Virus record (IMG/VR): IMGVR_UViG_3300042923_001762
Location: 1-38,248 of that record
Reading direction: 5' to 3' (one strand)
From: a virus
Length of the DNA: 38,248 bases
Shown here: positions 10,310-18,977 of the stretch, one piece after another
How the letters are laid out: each line of letters begins with the position of its first letter
Numbering within the stretch: position 1 is the stretch's first letter
Made by a program: the position numbers and the translations under genes
Notes under the pieces: model-generated
What the model was told of the DNA's origin: nothing
Seen by the model: only the letters and a program-made list of their open reading frames with translations
Databases searched by the model: none

Positions 10310-10349
10310 AAATTGGTTAAACAATCAATTTTAAGGGTTAGGGGTAGTA

Positions 10350-11888
10350 TTATGCTAACATTACGAAGTCAATACCTGTAACGTTTGTACCTTGGTATGA
10401 TACAACTTGTTGTGCAGGGATCTTTGTAGCAAGACCAGCTTTAGTAGGGATAACTGTTACTGTGCCTGTTACATTTTCGATTGTGTAAGTACCATCTGCA
10501 GCTGTAGTAGCTTCAAATGCTTGACCAAACTCATTGGTTGCTGTAACTGTTACACCGACAAGTCCAACATTAGTACCACTAACTGTCTTACCAGCTATGC
10601 TATAAGCAATTGGTAAGTTCTTAGGAAATGGATTTTGAACAGCTACTGAAGGCCCTTTTGACAAGGTGTTTTCAATTACTGTAACTGCTTTAACACCAAA
10701 TTCTGATGGAGCAATAATTGGACGAGGTTGTAATACTGGATTAGCGATTGATCCTGTTAATAATGCCGGGAAAGTGAAATCGGATTCCACGATAACGAAT
10801 GTTTTTCTGTATGCAGTACCACCGAATTTGTGAAACGGAAACGCCACTAATCCGTTATAAACAGTAGATTGAAGTAAGCTAATTTCTTCCGTGAACGCAC
10901 CACCTGAAGCGTAAGCCATTGGTGTGAATACGATACCTAATACTTTAGATAATGTTCCTGCAGTAATACCTAACCATTTTTCAACGTATGTAAACACTTG
11001 TTGATTAGCTTCGGTTAACATATAGCCTTTTACGTTACCACGGTATTGTGATCCGTATTGAGAGGCAATACCTAAGTCAAAGTTAGGCTCTAATAATAAG
11101 CTTTGGCCAATATCACTGTAGTTTGAGATATAACCTGTTTTAGGTGATTTTGACCAAGTGATGAATTCAGGTTTCCCAATGATCTGACGAGTACCATTGA
11201 ATGTCATTGCTTGTTTTAGTGGGTCACCTTCAGCCATTTTCACATCTAACTCGTTATACACTTTAACCATGTAATTTTCGTCGTAGATGCTAGCGCGGGT
11301 TACTTTAACAACGTTAGACGCTAATTCGATATTAGCTAAACCTAATTCTTTTGCTTCATATACTGCTCTATATGCCGCATAAGCAAAGTTAGTAGCCATA
11401 TGATATGTATCCATTGATAGAGCAGCCATATCAGAGTAGTTAGCTAATGCTTTTACAACTTTGTCGAATAAGGCTGTTTTAAGTTGTAAAGCCGGGAAGA
11501 ACAATGGGCGGTCATTTAATTGGTTTAAAGGGATGTGGAATGGAGTAGTTGAAGGGATTAAATGTGGTGCCATATTGATTAGGCCATTATTACCTGCAGT
11601 ACCATTCTCACCAATTGTACGAGTTGACATGTCAAACGTATTTTCCATTTCGACTGTAACTTGGAATATTTTGTTAACATCGACATCTTGTACAAATTCT
11701 TCTGTCGTACCAATACCGGGACGAACTAATCTACTAATTAAGATAGCTCTTGCAAGTATTGGGGACACTTGAGACGTAATCATTGATCCATCAATGTACG
11801 TATAGCCATTTGCTTGACGATCGACAGCACCTGGTGCTAATCGGTTAATTTCGCGGTCGATTACGACTTGTGTTGCTGTAGTAAACAT
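10350..11888 (-). CDS. Major capsid protein with C-terminal Ig-like domain
   Basis: A 512-residue protein located directly after an acidic scaffold-like gene and before a strong terminator, as expected for the major head protein. The body (about 1-410) contains long beta/alpha segments. The last ~85 residues form a separate domain of the carboxypeptidase-regulatory/Ig-like type (core motif GLVGVTVTATNEFGQ then TTAADGTYTIENV), like the decoration domains fused to some phage capsid proteins and exposed on the head surface. A strong ribosome site (AGAAGGAGATGG) precedes the ATG. The HK97-fold assignment is by position and size; the C-terminal domain is recognised from its motif. Confidence 0.82.
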   Translation of the reverse strand: MFTTATQVVIDREINRLAPGAVDRQANGYTYIDGSMITSQVSPILARAILISRLVRPGIGTTEEFVQDVDVNKIFQVTVEMENTFDMSTRTIGENGTAGNNGLINMAPHLIPSTTPFHIPLNQLNDRPLFFPALQLKTALFDKVVKALANYSDMAALSMDTYHMATNFAYAAYRAVYEAKELGLANIELASNVVKVTRASIYDENYMVKVYNELDVKMAEGDPLKQAMTFNGTRQIIGKPEFITWSKSPKTGYISNYSDIGQSLLLEPNFDLGIASQYGSQYRGNVKGYMLTEANQQVFTYVEKWLGITAGTLSKVLGIVFTPMAYASGGAFTEEISLLQSTVYNGLVAFPFHKFGGTAYRKTFVIVESDFTFPALLTGSIANPVLQPRPIIAPSEFGVKAVTVIENTLSKGPSVAVQNPFPKNLPIAYSIAGKTVSGTNVGLVGVTVTATNEFGQAFEATTAADGTYTIENVTGTVTVIPTKAGLATKIPAQQVVSYQGTNVTGIDFVMLA

Positions 11889-11904
11889 TATTTACCATCT
11901 CCTT

Positions 11905-12279
11905 CTAATTTAAATCAAAAAAGCCATGTCTTTTGGTAGCACTAGCAACCTCGACTGGCTTTTTTTCTTCTATTTTTTTCTCTAACAGCAATTTGTTAAG
12001 TAGTTGCTCTAAAGCATCTAACTTACCTAGAATTAATTGATTTGAAGCAACTATTTCATTGATTCTTGAATCTTCTGCAGCTTCATTTACTTGTTTTTCA
12101 ATCTCCTCTTCTTGTGATTCTGGATTATCTTGAGGAGCTACTTCAGATGTTTCTTCTGTTTGATCTTCAGTACCAGGTTCTTCAGGATTTTCTTCGGTTG
12201 TTTCAGTACTTGGAGTATCGTTCTCATCGTTCTTTACTTCTTCTTCCTGAACAACTTCTTTTTCTTTTTCATCTGGCAT
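11905..12279 (-). CDS. Acidic scaffold-like protein
   Basis: A 124-residue protein of which roughly the first 90 residues are dominated by Glu, Asp, Asn, Thr and Pro. A coiled coil follows (about 75-105, LILGKLDALEQLLNKLLLEKK) and then a short basic C-terminus (KRHGFFDLN). Acidic, coiled-coil scaffolds with a basic capsid-binding tail upstream of the major capsid gene are common in tailed phages. It is shorter than most scaffolds. Its ATG overlaps the TAA of a 16-codon reading frame (TAATG), pointing to coupled translation. Confidence 0.65.
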   Translation of the reverse strand: MPDEKEKEVVQEEEVKNDENDTPSTETTEENPEEPGTEDQTEETSEVAPQDNPESQEEEIEKQVNEAAEDSRINEIVASNQLILGKLDALEQLLNKLLLEKKIEEKKPVEVASATKRHGFFDLN

Positions 12280-12329
12280 TATAATTCTCCTTCCATAAAA
12301 AATTCTATGTTATATGGCCATGCAGCCAT
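12279..12329 (-). CDS. 16-residue reading frame between minor capsid and scaffold genes
   Basis: The reading frame MAAWPYNIEFFMEGEL starts one base after the TAA of the minor capsid gene (TAAATG), and its TAA overlaps the scaffold ATG (TAATG). It carries the scaffold's GGAG site inside it. It could be a coupling device or a tiny virion protein. It has no ribosome site of its own apart from reinitiation. Low certainty that a stable product is made. Confidence 0.3.
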   Translation of the reverse strand: MAAWPYNIEFFMEGEL

Positions 12330-13343
12330 TTAAACATCATATCTAACGATTTGAGTTCTCCAGTGGTTTACAGCTCTTTCATTAGCTTGACTGAACTCGG
12401 CATATTCTTTGTATCTAAGTCCTGCTTTTTCATTAAGTCTAAGCGACTCCACTTTATCTACATCACGTAGTAGTAATGCTTCAGTTCTTAACTTGACGAT
12501 TTGGCGTTCCATGTAACGCTGTTTCTGATCAATTGCTCTTTGCTTCTTAATCGTACCTTCACGATACTCTTTAGGCCCTAAGGTACCTTTTTTGTATTCC
12601 TTCAGGTAATGCCGGCAATTGTAACCTAAGATGATTGAGTTGCCTTCATTATCACTTGTAGCCGTTTCAAGTGGAATGTAGCTGATCCCATCAATTGAAC
12701 CGTAAGTTCCATCAAGCGAATAAAGTTTACCCTGCCATTTCTCGCAACGTTTTGAACAATCGGCATGGCTTGAAGTCCATACCAGGTTAACATCCTTGTC
12801 CTTAAACTCTTGGATGTCGTCTAATTGCTTTTCGTACCGGACTGACATTTCCGCTAAGTTGCGCATTGATAAGGGTTTTCCTCTAATCGTTGGAGCCTTA
12901 AGTGGCTTTTCAGCCAAGTCTCTAACAGCTTGTTTCACCTTAGATTGATAGTTGGCCATATGAGGGTTACCACGTTCCATATAGTCGTATAAACTATCCT
13001 TAACGATCGCATTAGGGTTGTTTACGTTACGTAATATTTCTTCCGGCTTTTTACCTCGATTAGAAGAATAGGCTGGAATAAGCATTTGCGCTGCGGCCGC
13101 TTTTTCATTAAACTCTAAATACCAACGTCTAGCCGATTCTCTCATGCCGATAATGAATAAATCCTTGTTATGGATTTCAACTTCTTTTGTTATTTCGGCA
13201 ATTACTCCATAGATTCTATTCTGAATATCTTCTTTTGATTTTCCTTTCAAAAAGCCTTCAACGATAGTCTTCTTAATTTCAACTTCTAACGTTTGAATAA
13301 GTATCAGAAGCTCTTTGCTTATATTGATTCGACCTCTTACCAT
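12330..13343 (-). CDS. Phage minor capsid protein 2 family (SPP1 gp7-like)
   Basis: A 337-residue minor head protein, probably associated with the portal during assembly. The family signature of Phage_min_cap2 is visible at about residues 190-250: SSHADCSKRCEKWQGKLYS, then a Gly-Ile-Ser-Tyr stretch, then GYNCRHYLKEY. The N-terminal third is helical. It overlaps the end of the portal gene by seven bases, and the portal/minor-protein pair is the usual SPP1-type arrangement. Confidence 0.82.
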   Translation of the reverse strand: MVRGRINISKELLILIQTLEVEIKKTIVEGFLKGKSKEDIQNRIYGVIAEITKEVEIHNKDLFIIGMRESARRWYLEFNEKAAAAQMLIPAYSSNRGKKPEEILRNVNNPNAIVKDSLYDYMERGNPHMANYQSKVKQAVRDLAEKPLKAPTIRGKPLSMRNLAEMSVRYEKQLDDIQEFKDKDVNLVWTSSHADCSKRCEKWQGKLYSLDGTYGSIDGISYIPLETATSDNEGNSIILGYNCRHYLKEYKKGTLGPKEYREGTIKKQRAIDQKQRYMERQIVKLRTEALLLRDVDKVESLRLNEKAGLRYKEYAEFSQANERAVNHWRTQIVRYDV

Positions 13344-14941
13344 ACGCTAGCAGTCGCTTTCTTTTCTTCTTCTATTTCTAGCTTTTTGATGTACTCCTCT
13401 ACTTCCTTTTTCGACATGTATTTGTTGAGCTGTTTAATTGCATCTTCTTTTGTCATTAGTCCTGCAGCTACCTTCTGAATGATCAAATTAGTTTCCGTTA
13501 CTGGGTTAGCGATAACTTCTTGATTGAAAACCACATCGATATCACCATAAGCCATATTGGCATTAACAACTTGATAATGCCGCAGTACGATTTCGTACAG
13601 TTCTCTCATTGGATCTGATATTAATTTACGCTTACCTTCAATCGTTAACCTGGTTGCAGTTTCTTCAGAGTTAACCTCAGTTGCTGTTCTAGCTCCTGCG
13701 TTCTCATCAAGGAATCCAGCTAAGGTAGTAGGAGTTAATCCAATTTGTGCTGCAATGTCATTTAGAATAGCACGTAAATCACCGTTATATTCTTCAGCAC
13801 GTAAATTGGCCTGAAAGAAAAAAGGTTCCTGTTCGTCCGGTGACAAATAAGGAATCTTTTTAAATATTTTTCCACCTACTTGTGATTTAGGCTGATAATC
13901 GATATAGGTATCATTCTTTGGAGGGTCCATAGCATCAGGTACTAATACTCCAGTTTGTGCAAAATACTTGTCTGAGTTCTTCATCGTATAGGTCCAATCA
14001 AAGTCATATAAATAAGAGTGGATACCGTACAATGTGGAATCGCTGAAGCAAGTGAAGTCTTCAACTCCTGTGGCTGTCTTTTCGTTGTGAATAATAACTG
14101 CACCTATATGATCAGTTAAAGGTAATTGATAGACTTTATCTAACTTAGTGACTGTATCTAGCTTTATCTGCATTAAAACTCTAGGTGGTAATCCTTTTTC
14201 ACTAATATTTTGTGCGATAGGTATTTCTACAGTAGTTAGTACAGCCGGAGCTTGATAAACTTTAAAGCACTCATATACGTTTTCGCCTTCCATCCAGCGT
14301 TCCTGAACTAAATAATATCCGATCTCTTGCAAATTACTAACTTGATTCATAGTACGAGAAGGCGATGGTGATATATACTGTCTAAATGCTCTAAATGCTT
14401 TAATATTTCCATCTTCATCTGTAGCAGCGTAATATCTATTTCCTTTGATAAAAGACATGTTAAGATGTCCATCCGGTCTAAAGTCAACTATACCTAAAGC
14501 AAATCCAACAGCATTAAGCATTGGTAATACCTGAGCTAACTTTTGTTTTATCTTTCGCTTTTTATTAAACATATCGATAAAGTTTACGGCTGCATCATAT
14601 CCTTCGATTCGATAATCACCGGCCATCGTTAAGTTGGCCATCTTCTTACAAATAAAGTTACCTAAGTTTCTCGCATAAATCCCGTTATTATGAATACCAG
14701 GAACGAATCCTCTAAACCACTGTAAATTACGTCTTACTATCCTATAGTAGTAATTTAGCATCGATGTAGGCGCAAGAGAATAAAACGATGTATCGTTATT
14801 GAAAATATTATTGTAGTTGATGAATGCGTCACTAGCGAATGGTCCAAATATTTCTTTTTCAACACCATCTCTAGGTGTTAATTCGAGATCATTAGGAACA
14901 GCGCTGTTAGCAATTGTGTTTAAATCTGGCAATGTTTTCAC
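13337..14941 (-). CDS. Portal protein (SPP1 gp6-like)
   Basis: A 534-residue protein forming the DNA entry ring at one head vertex. It directly follows the terminase large subunit gene, and length and architecture match the SPP1 gp6 portal group: an N-terminal wing, a helical stem/crown region near residues 370-450 (including LTPTTLAGFLDENAGARTAT), and a Lys/Glu-rich C-terminal helix. The TA-motif segment RTATEV is typical of portals of this group. It is preceded by a short gap and followed by an overlapping minor capsid gene. Product inferred from motif and order. Confidence 0.82.
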   Translation of the reverse strand: MKTLPDLNTIANSAVPNDLELTPRDGVEKEIFGPFASDAFINYNNIFNNDTSFYSLAPTSMLNYYYRIVRRNLQWFRGFVPGIHNNGIYARNLGNFICKKMANLTMAGDYRIEGYDAAVNFIDMFNKKRKIKQKLAQVLPMLNAVGFALGIVDFRPDGHLNMSFIKGNRYYAATDEDGNIKAFRAFRQYISPSPSRTMNQVSNLQEIGYYLVQERWMEGENVYECFKVYQAPAVLTTVEIPIAQNISEKGLPPRVLMQIKLDTVTKLDKVYQLPLTDHIGAVIIHNEKTATGVEDFTCFSDSTLYGIHSYLYDFDWTYTMKNSDKYFAQTGVLVPDAMDPPKNDTYIDYQPKSQVGGKIFKKIPYLSPDEQEPFFFQANLRAEEYNGDLRAILNDIAAQIGLTPTTLAGFLDENAGARTATEVNSEETATRLTIEGKRKLISDPMRELYEIVLRHYQVVNANMAYGDIDVVFNQEVIANPVTETNLIIQKVAAGLMTKEDAIKQLNKYMSKKEVEEYIKKLEIEEEKKATASVW

Positions 14942-14944
14942 CTC

Positions 14945-16285
14945 CTATGCTACAAAAGCTGTACCGCTACGATAATGATAAGTTTGATATTTCATCATAT
15001 CGATGTAGTGGTCTTCCTGATTCTTTTTAATTTCATTATTTTTCTCAACGTCGTAAACGTAAGACTGGAATTGAGATATTCCGATATAATTTTGATTGAA
15101 TTTTCTATCGTGTTCATTATCCAGGATGAAGATCAAGTCTTCCTCGAACATGTTCTGAAGTCTTTTCGTATCCCGGTAAATATTTTTGTCAGTAGCTGCG
15201 CGCCATGGAAACCATTTAAACTCGTCCATTTGTCTAAGCATTAGTAACAAGTCAAAGTTAGCATTATCAACTGTTCCTAACCAATGCTTTAGGAATTGTA
15301 AAAATGGATATCTTTGAAAGAATTCACCGAACCATTTGGCTATTTTACGTGCTTGATCGATATCTGCAAGCTGTTGGCCTGTTTGTATTGGATCGTAATA
15401 GTAAGAAGCCAGTTCAATCATTCTACCATCTCGAACTATAACACCGATACCAACCGCTGTCGAATCGTTCTTAATAGCACCATCCACTGCAATAATACAT
15501 TCAATAGCGTTTTGTTCTAGCCATTTCAGGTCTATGTGTTTGATGACGTGTTTTTCTTTTTTGAATTGTCTGAATACTAATCCACGTAATGAGATGATGT
15601 GTCCTAGATACCAATATTTGTAGTAATCTGGGTCATTCCTTTGCATTTGTATAATCTTCTTAATTGTCTGTGCTGTAAGCAAGTTCCGAATATCTTCCCA
15701 AGTTGAATAGATTTCTAACGCGTCTCCTAGTTGTACTTTCTTAGGGAACCAGATATTGGCCCAATGACTTGCTATCTCAGGTGGATTATATGCATATAAT
15801 GTTTTGCTGTTCTGATCAAAGAACCGGACAAAAGTTGTATTAGCTCCATCGATGTATATTTCGCTATCCATCTCCTGAGCTTCTTCATGCCATACTACAG
15901 CAATTCTTCCATGCGGTATGGTAAAACCTTTTGTACGGTTTATATCACCGTTAATAGCTTCAAAGAAGATTTTATTTCCGTACGGTAGGTAGGTTATTTC
16001 GAATGGTGATTTATTGAATTTGAAGAATCTTTCTAGATTTAATTCAGCAACTAAGGCTTCAAACATTGCGAAAACTGTTCTTCTGATGTCATTACCTTCA
16101 GCACGAGTGACTACAATGTGATTTCCTTTTTTCTCTAAGAGCTTACCAAAACAATAATCACGAAATGCGTATGACTTACCACTAACACGTCCTGATCTAG
16201 CAATAATCTCGTCGATTGTGGTTGTGTATAAAGGATGGAAGGGTTTAGGTATTTTAGGTCTCCAGTTAACTTCCACTATAATCAC
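14945..16285 (-). CDS. terL: Terminase large subunit
   Basis: A 446-residue DNA-packaging motor with ATPase and nuclease domains. The Walker A-like motif is GRVSGKS (residues 32-38) and the Walker B is IAVVWHEEAQ with Glu134/135. The RNase H-like nuclease starts at about residue 250 (IIAVDGAIKNDSTAVGIGV), with a second acidic motif near 338 (TVDNANFD). Length is normal for the phage terminase 3 family. The start shown is a GTG overlapping the small-subunit gene by 20 bases. A second in-frame GTG nine bases downstream has a GGGTGAT site and is an equally good start. Confidence 0.92.
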   Translation of the reverse strand: MIIVEVNWRPKIPKPFHPLYTTTIDEIIARSGRVSGKSYAFRDYCFGKLLEKKGNHIVVTRAEGNDIRRTVFAMFEALVAELNLERFFKFNKSPFEITYLPYGNKIFFEAINGDINRTKGFTIPHGRIAVVWHEEAQEMDSEIYIDGANTTFVRFFDQNSKTLYAYNPPEIASHWANIWFPKKVQLGDALEIYSTWEDIRNLLTAQTIKKIIQMQRNDPDYYKYWYLGHIISLRGLVFRQFKKEKHVIKHIDLKWLEQNAIECIIAVDGAIKNDSTAVGIGVIVRDGRMIELASYYYDPIQTGQQLADIDQARKIAKWFGEFFQRYPFLQFLKHWLGTVDNANFDLLLMLRQMDEFKWFPWRAATDKNIYRDTKRLQNMFEEDLIFILDNEHDRKFNQNYIGISQFQSYVYDVEKNNEIKKNQEDHYIDMMKYQTYHYRSGTAFVA

Positions 16286-16778
16286 CCATTTCTTGAGTGA
16301 TGTTAATCGTAATACCTTTTTCCATTGTCTCGACTTCTTTATATTTAAGTTTCAACTCATCTTCTTTAGCTTTAGCTAAGCGTTGATTAACATTATCGTA
16401 CTTATCAGGCTTCAATGTCTTAAGTGCAAAGGCAAGGGCTCCAACGTCTGGAGTAACATGCTTAACAGTTACTCTTTTCTTGTAGCCATCTTCCGATTCT
16501 TCATTCATCACTTCTTTGTAATCGTAACCTAATGCTCTCTTGTATAAGGCGCTTTCTAGTTCAATGACTAGCGCTTCATTTCCTTCCTTAAGTGCATCAG
16601 CAAATTCAGAATGTTCTCTTTGAAGCTTATATCCAGTGGATTTCGCAATACCTAAACGCGTGAAAATATCTTCAACTTTCGCTCCCGCTTTCCGCCATTT
16701 TGGTATCTCTTTTAAGTAGGGTTTTACGTGACTTTCATATTTGTCAGGTCTCCCTCCTTTGCTCTTTGATTGTGGCAT
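16266..16778 (-). CDS. terS: Terminase small subunit
   Basis: A 170-residue DNA-recognition subunit of the packaging terminase. The N-terminal ~60 residues contain a helix-turn-helix of the kind seen in phage terminase small subunits (KVEDIFTRLGIAKSTGYKLQ). The next part is helical and oligomerising, and the C-terminus is acidic/amphipathic. The gene directly precedes and overlaps terL. A GGTGGTGG ribosome site lies just before the ATG. Confidence 0.85.
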   Translation of the reverse strand: MPQSKSKGGRPDKYESHVKPYLKEIPKWRKAGAKVEDIFTRLGIAKSTGYKLQREHSEFADALKEGNEALVIELESALYKRALGYDYKEVMNEESEDGYKKRVTVKHVTPDVGALAFALKTLKPDKYDNVNQRLAKAKEDELKLKYKEVETMEKGITINITQEMGDYSGS

Positions 16779-16789
16779 TGTACCACCAC

Positions 16790-17158
16790 CTAATTTACTA
16801 TTTCTTGTTTAAAATCGAATTGTCTAGTATCTTCTTTGATTGCTTTTTCAGCATCTATCAAGGACTGTTGAAACGCTTCATCACTTAATCGGGGTTTAAG
16901 TAAAAAAGAGGCATCATCTACCTCAAACTTTCTACACCTATATTCAGCACCTGGTCCAAAGGGGTAGCAGATGTATCCTGGTTGGATGTTCTGCCATTTA
17001 TTCGGATCGTACGATGCGCGCTGATCAAACATCGCAAAGCGTTCATTGTATACAGTTAGAACCTTTTGAATTACTTCTCCCGCTTTTTCTTCAGAAGAGC
17101 ATATCGCTACAGCTGCATAGCTAGCGCCGTTATCGTTAGTAACATCTAGTAGGTACAT
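16790..17158 (-). CDS. Unknown protein next to the Tad2-like gene
   Basis: A 122-residue soluble protein, not recognised. I chose the ATG overlapping the upstream stop (TAATG) because a GAGGTGG site lies seven bases before it; an upstream in-frame ATG has no site. It begins MYLLDVTNDNGASYAAVAIC and looks alpha/beta. It sits between the Tad2-like gene and terS in the late operon and is translationally coupled to the former. It could be a second host-takeover or counter-defence protein, but nothing in the sequence says so. Confidence 0.7.
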   Translation of the reverse strand: MYLLDVTNDNGASYAAVAICSSEEKAGEVIQKVLTVYNERFAMFDQRASYDPNKWQNIQPGYICYPFGPGAEYRCRKFEVDDASFLLKPRLSDEAFQQSLIDAEKAIKEDTRQFDFKQEIVN

Positions 17159-17655
17159 TATTCCACCTCTTTCCAATCGTTACTTAGCATATCCGATTGA
17201 CTTGCTAACCAACCTAATTGAACTCCTGATGTTCCCACAAAAGCTATTGCTTTGTTTCCCATACTACTGTGATTAACATTTATGATTTCCTTGTTTGAAT
17301 TAACATAACTGATGTTTGTTGCTAATTCAATATACTGATTTTTACCGTTCCAGCCTTTACGCGCAACCTTAAATCCACGTTTTAACATTGATAAGGCCCA
17401 TCCAAACGTGCCTGTCTCACTATATAACCTACATGCACAATCTGTTATCTTAATTTTTGGATTAGCTTTCAAACACAATTCGTCATCATAAGCTTTTTCT
17501 ATGTAATCACGTTTATATTTTGCGTTCTCAATAGGGTTGTAGATCTCTTCTGGTAAGTTCATATCAGGGTTTTCAATTGTTAAAGTGATCCCTTCTATTT
17601 CACCATGTTCTATAGCACTATCGATATAACGTAATAATTGTTGTTTCTTTGACAT
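17158..17655 (-). CDS. tad2: Tad2-like anti-Thoeris protein (DUF2829)
   Basis: A 165-residue protein whose C-terminal half (about 84-165) is a clear DUF2829 domain: FGWALSMLKRG, VARKGWNGK and WLASQSDMLSNDW. Tad2 proteins of this family sequester the cyclic-ADP-ribose-type signal made by Thoeris defence systems and so block cell suicide. The domain here is complete with all three conserved blocks. Unlike the usual ~80-90-residue phage versions it carries an ~80-residue N-terminal extension of unknown role. Its ATG overlaps the stop of the preceding membrane-protein gene, and its stop overlaps the next start. Domain identity is strong; anti-Thoeris activity is inferred from the family. Confidence 0.82.
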   Translation of the reverse strand: MSKKQQLLRYIDSAIEHGEIEGITLTIENPDMNLPEEIYNPIENAKYKRDYIEKAYDDELCLKANPKIKITDCACRLYSETGTFGWALSMLKRGFKVARKGWNGKNQYIELATNISYVNSNKEIINVNHSSMGNKAIAFVGTSGVQLGWLASQSDMLSNDWKEVE

Positions 17656-18494
17656 TATTGCTCACCTTCTTTATTAAAATATTTAATGTTTCCTGTCTCT
17701 TCAGCAAACATGTGTATAAAGTTTACCCTAGCGCCAAATACTTTGATACGTTCATCAAGCATTACTATTTGGCCAAGTTTCCATCCGGCTATTCCGTTAT
17801 ATAAAATCACAACAAGTCGCATACCAAACATAAATATCTTATCTGGTGTGAATCCACCGGCTAGATCTACTACAACCATAGACAGCAAAATTGACATTAG
17901 AATACCACTTGTAATCTTACTAAGTGATTTGCTGGTGATTGAATTTTGAATACTGTGAGATACGTTAATCTTTTTATGGCCTTCTATATCATCGAGAATC
18001 TCGCTGCTGTAGATTACCTCGTAATTAACCTGATTGTGATTGTATCTTTTTAGGACTCTGCGTTCATGCTTAGCATATTTTTGTTCTTTTTTGCGATAAC
18101 GTTCTAAATCGTCTTTGCCTAAGCGATAGATATCTAATAATTCCGTTCTTGCTACATCGAGATTTCTTCTAGTTACTTTTTCGCAGTAATCAGCGAATAA
18201 CTTTATGAGTCCATTTTCTCTTAGCGTGTCAGTAGCTTTTCGATATTCTGTTAATGCACTGCGGTAAGTCAAATCATCTCGTGAACGTTCTGTCGATTCG
18301 TACGTTAGTGAAAATAGCGCTAGGACCTGGAGTAGAGTAGTGAACGAAACACTAAACCAAAATGATCCTTCACCTATTTGTCGATAATCTAATCCGGACT
18401 TAGCAAACTCAGCTATGAAGGCTAATATGATTGCAAAAGTGAATAGAAAAGCATTTCCTAACGTTCTGACATATTCTTTCTTAATCCATAACAT
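17655..18494 (-). CDS. Membrane protein with central charged domain
   Basis: A 279-residue protein with two N-terminal membrane segments (about 12-30 and 46-64), a central charged helical domain (about 70-190, rich in Arg/Lys/Glu/Tyr), and two C-terminal membrane segments (about 196-216 and 221-240). The family is not recognised. It is the third of three consecutive membrane-protein genes at the head of the late operon and is coupled to the Tad2-like gene by a TAATG overlap. A lysis, membrane-remodelling or superinfection-exclusion role is possible; none is proven. Confidence 0.7.
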   Translation of the reverse strand: MLWIKKEYVRTLGNAFLFTFAIILAFIAEFAKSGLDYRQIGEGSFWFSVSFTTLLQVLALFSLTYESTERSRDDLTYRSALTEYRKATDTLRENGLIKLFADYCEKVTRRNLDVARTELLDIYRLGKDDLERYRKKEQKYAKHERRVLKRYNHNQVNYEVIYSSEILDDIEGHKKINVSHSIQNSITSKSLSKITSGILMSILLSMVVVDLAGGFTPDKIFMFGMRLVVILYNGIAGWKLGQIVMLDERIKVFGARVNFIHMFAEETGNIKYFNKEGEQ

Positions 18495-18977
18495 CTATTT
18501 CACCTCCAGCTGTTTAACTATATCCTGGATGGCTTTAATCTCTTTAGCTTTCTTCAAGCGTTCCTTGTAGATGATTTCCTTTTTGTTAATCAGAAAGTCT
18601 ATACCAAGTAGAATGAAGCCTATTGAAACATAACCCATGATGTATATCAAAAATCCAGCTGCAGAAGTTAGAAAGTTTTCATAATATTTGAATACAAGGA
18701 ACAAGGCGATCATAGGAATAACAGCTCTAAACATTTTAAGCAAGTAGCTTATGAATGATCTAGGAACCTTATCGATTGTTTTAAACAGTACGATAAATAT
18801 TACAGTTAATATTCCAATGAAAAATAAAAGGCCCACAAGATTGTAATCAACATCCTGGACCTTCTTAAATTGAAAATGTTTGTACAGCGTATGGAGTAGT
18901 GGGAATAGATAGATGCAAGCTATACCTATTATTCCAAATACTCGTTTACGCAAATTAGCGAATAAACGTCTTACCAT
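18495..18977 (-). CDS. Four-segment membrane protein, holin-like by position
   Basis: A 160-residue protein with a basic N-terminus, about four hydrophobic segments (about 13-33, 45-65, 84-101, 107-128) and a charged C-terminal helix rich in Lys/Glu. Small polytopic proteins in an early-late position can be holins, but the family is not recognised. The start overlaps the end of the preceding gene by 23 bases, and the next gene follows immediately. Confidence 0.65.
   Translation of the reverse strand: MVRRLFANLRKRVFGIIGIACIYLFPLLHTLYKHFQFKKVQDVDYNLVGLLFFIGILTVIFIVLFKTIDKVPRSFISYLLKMFRAVIPMIALFLVFKYYENFLTSAAGFLIYIMGYVSIGFILLGIDFLINKKEIIYKERLKKAKEIKAIQDIVKQLEVK

Noticed and set aside
12066-12333. 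Plus-strand Leu/Phe-rich reading frames opposite the scaffold gene
   Set aside because: They are the antisense of a Glu/Gln-rich coding region, which produces artificial Leu/Phe-rich frames.
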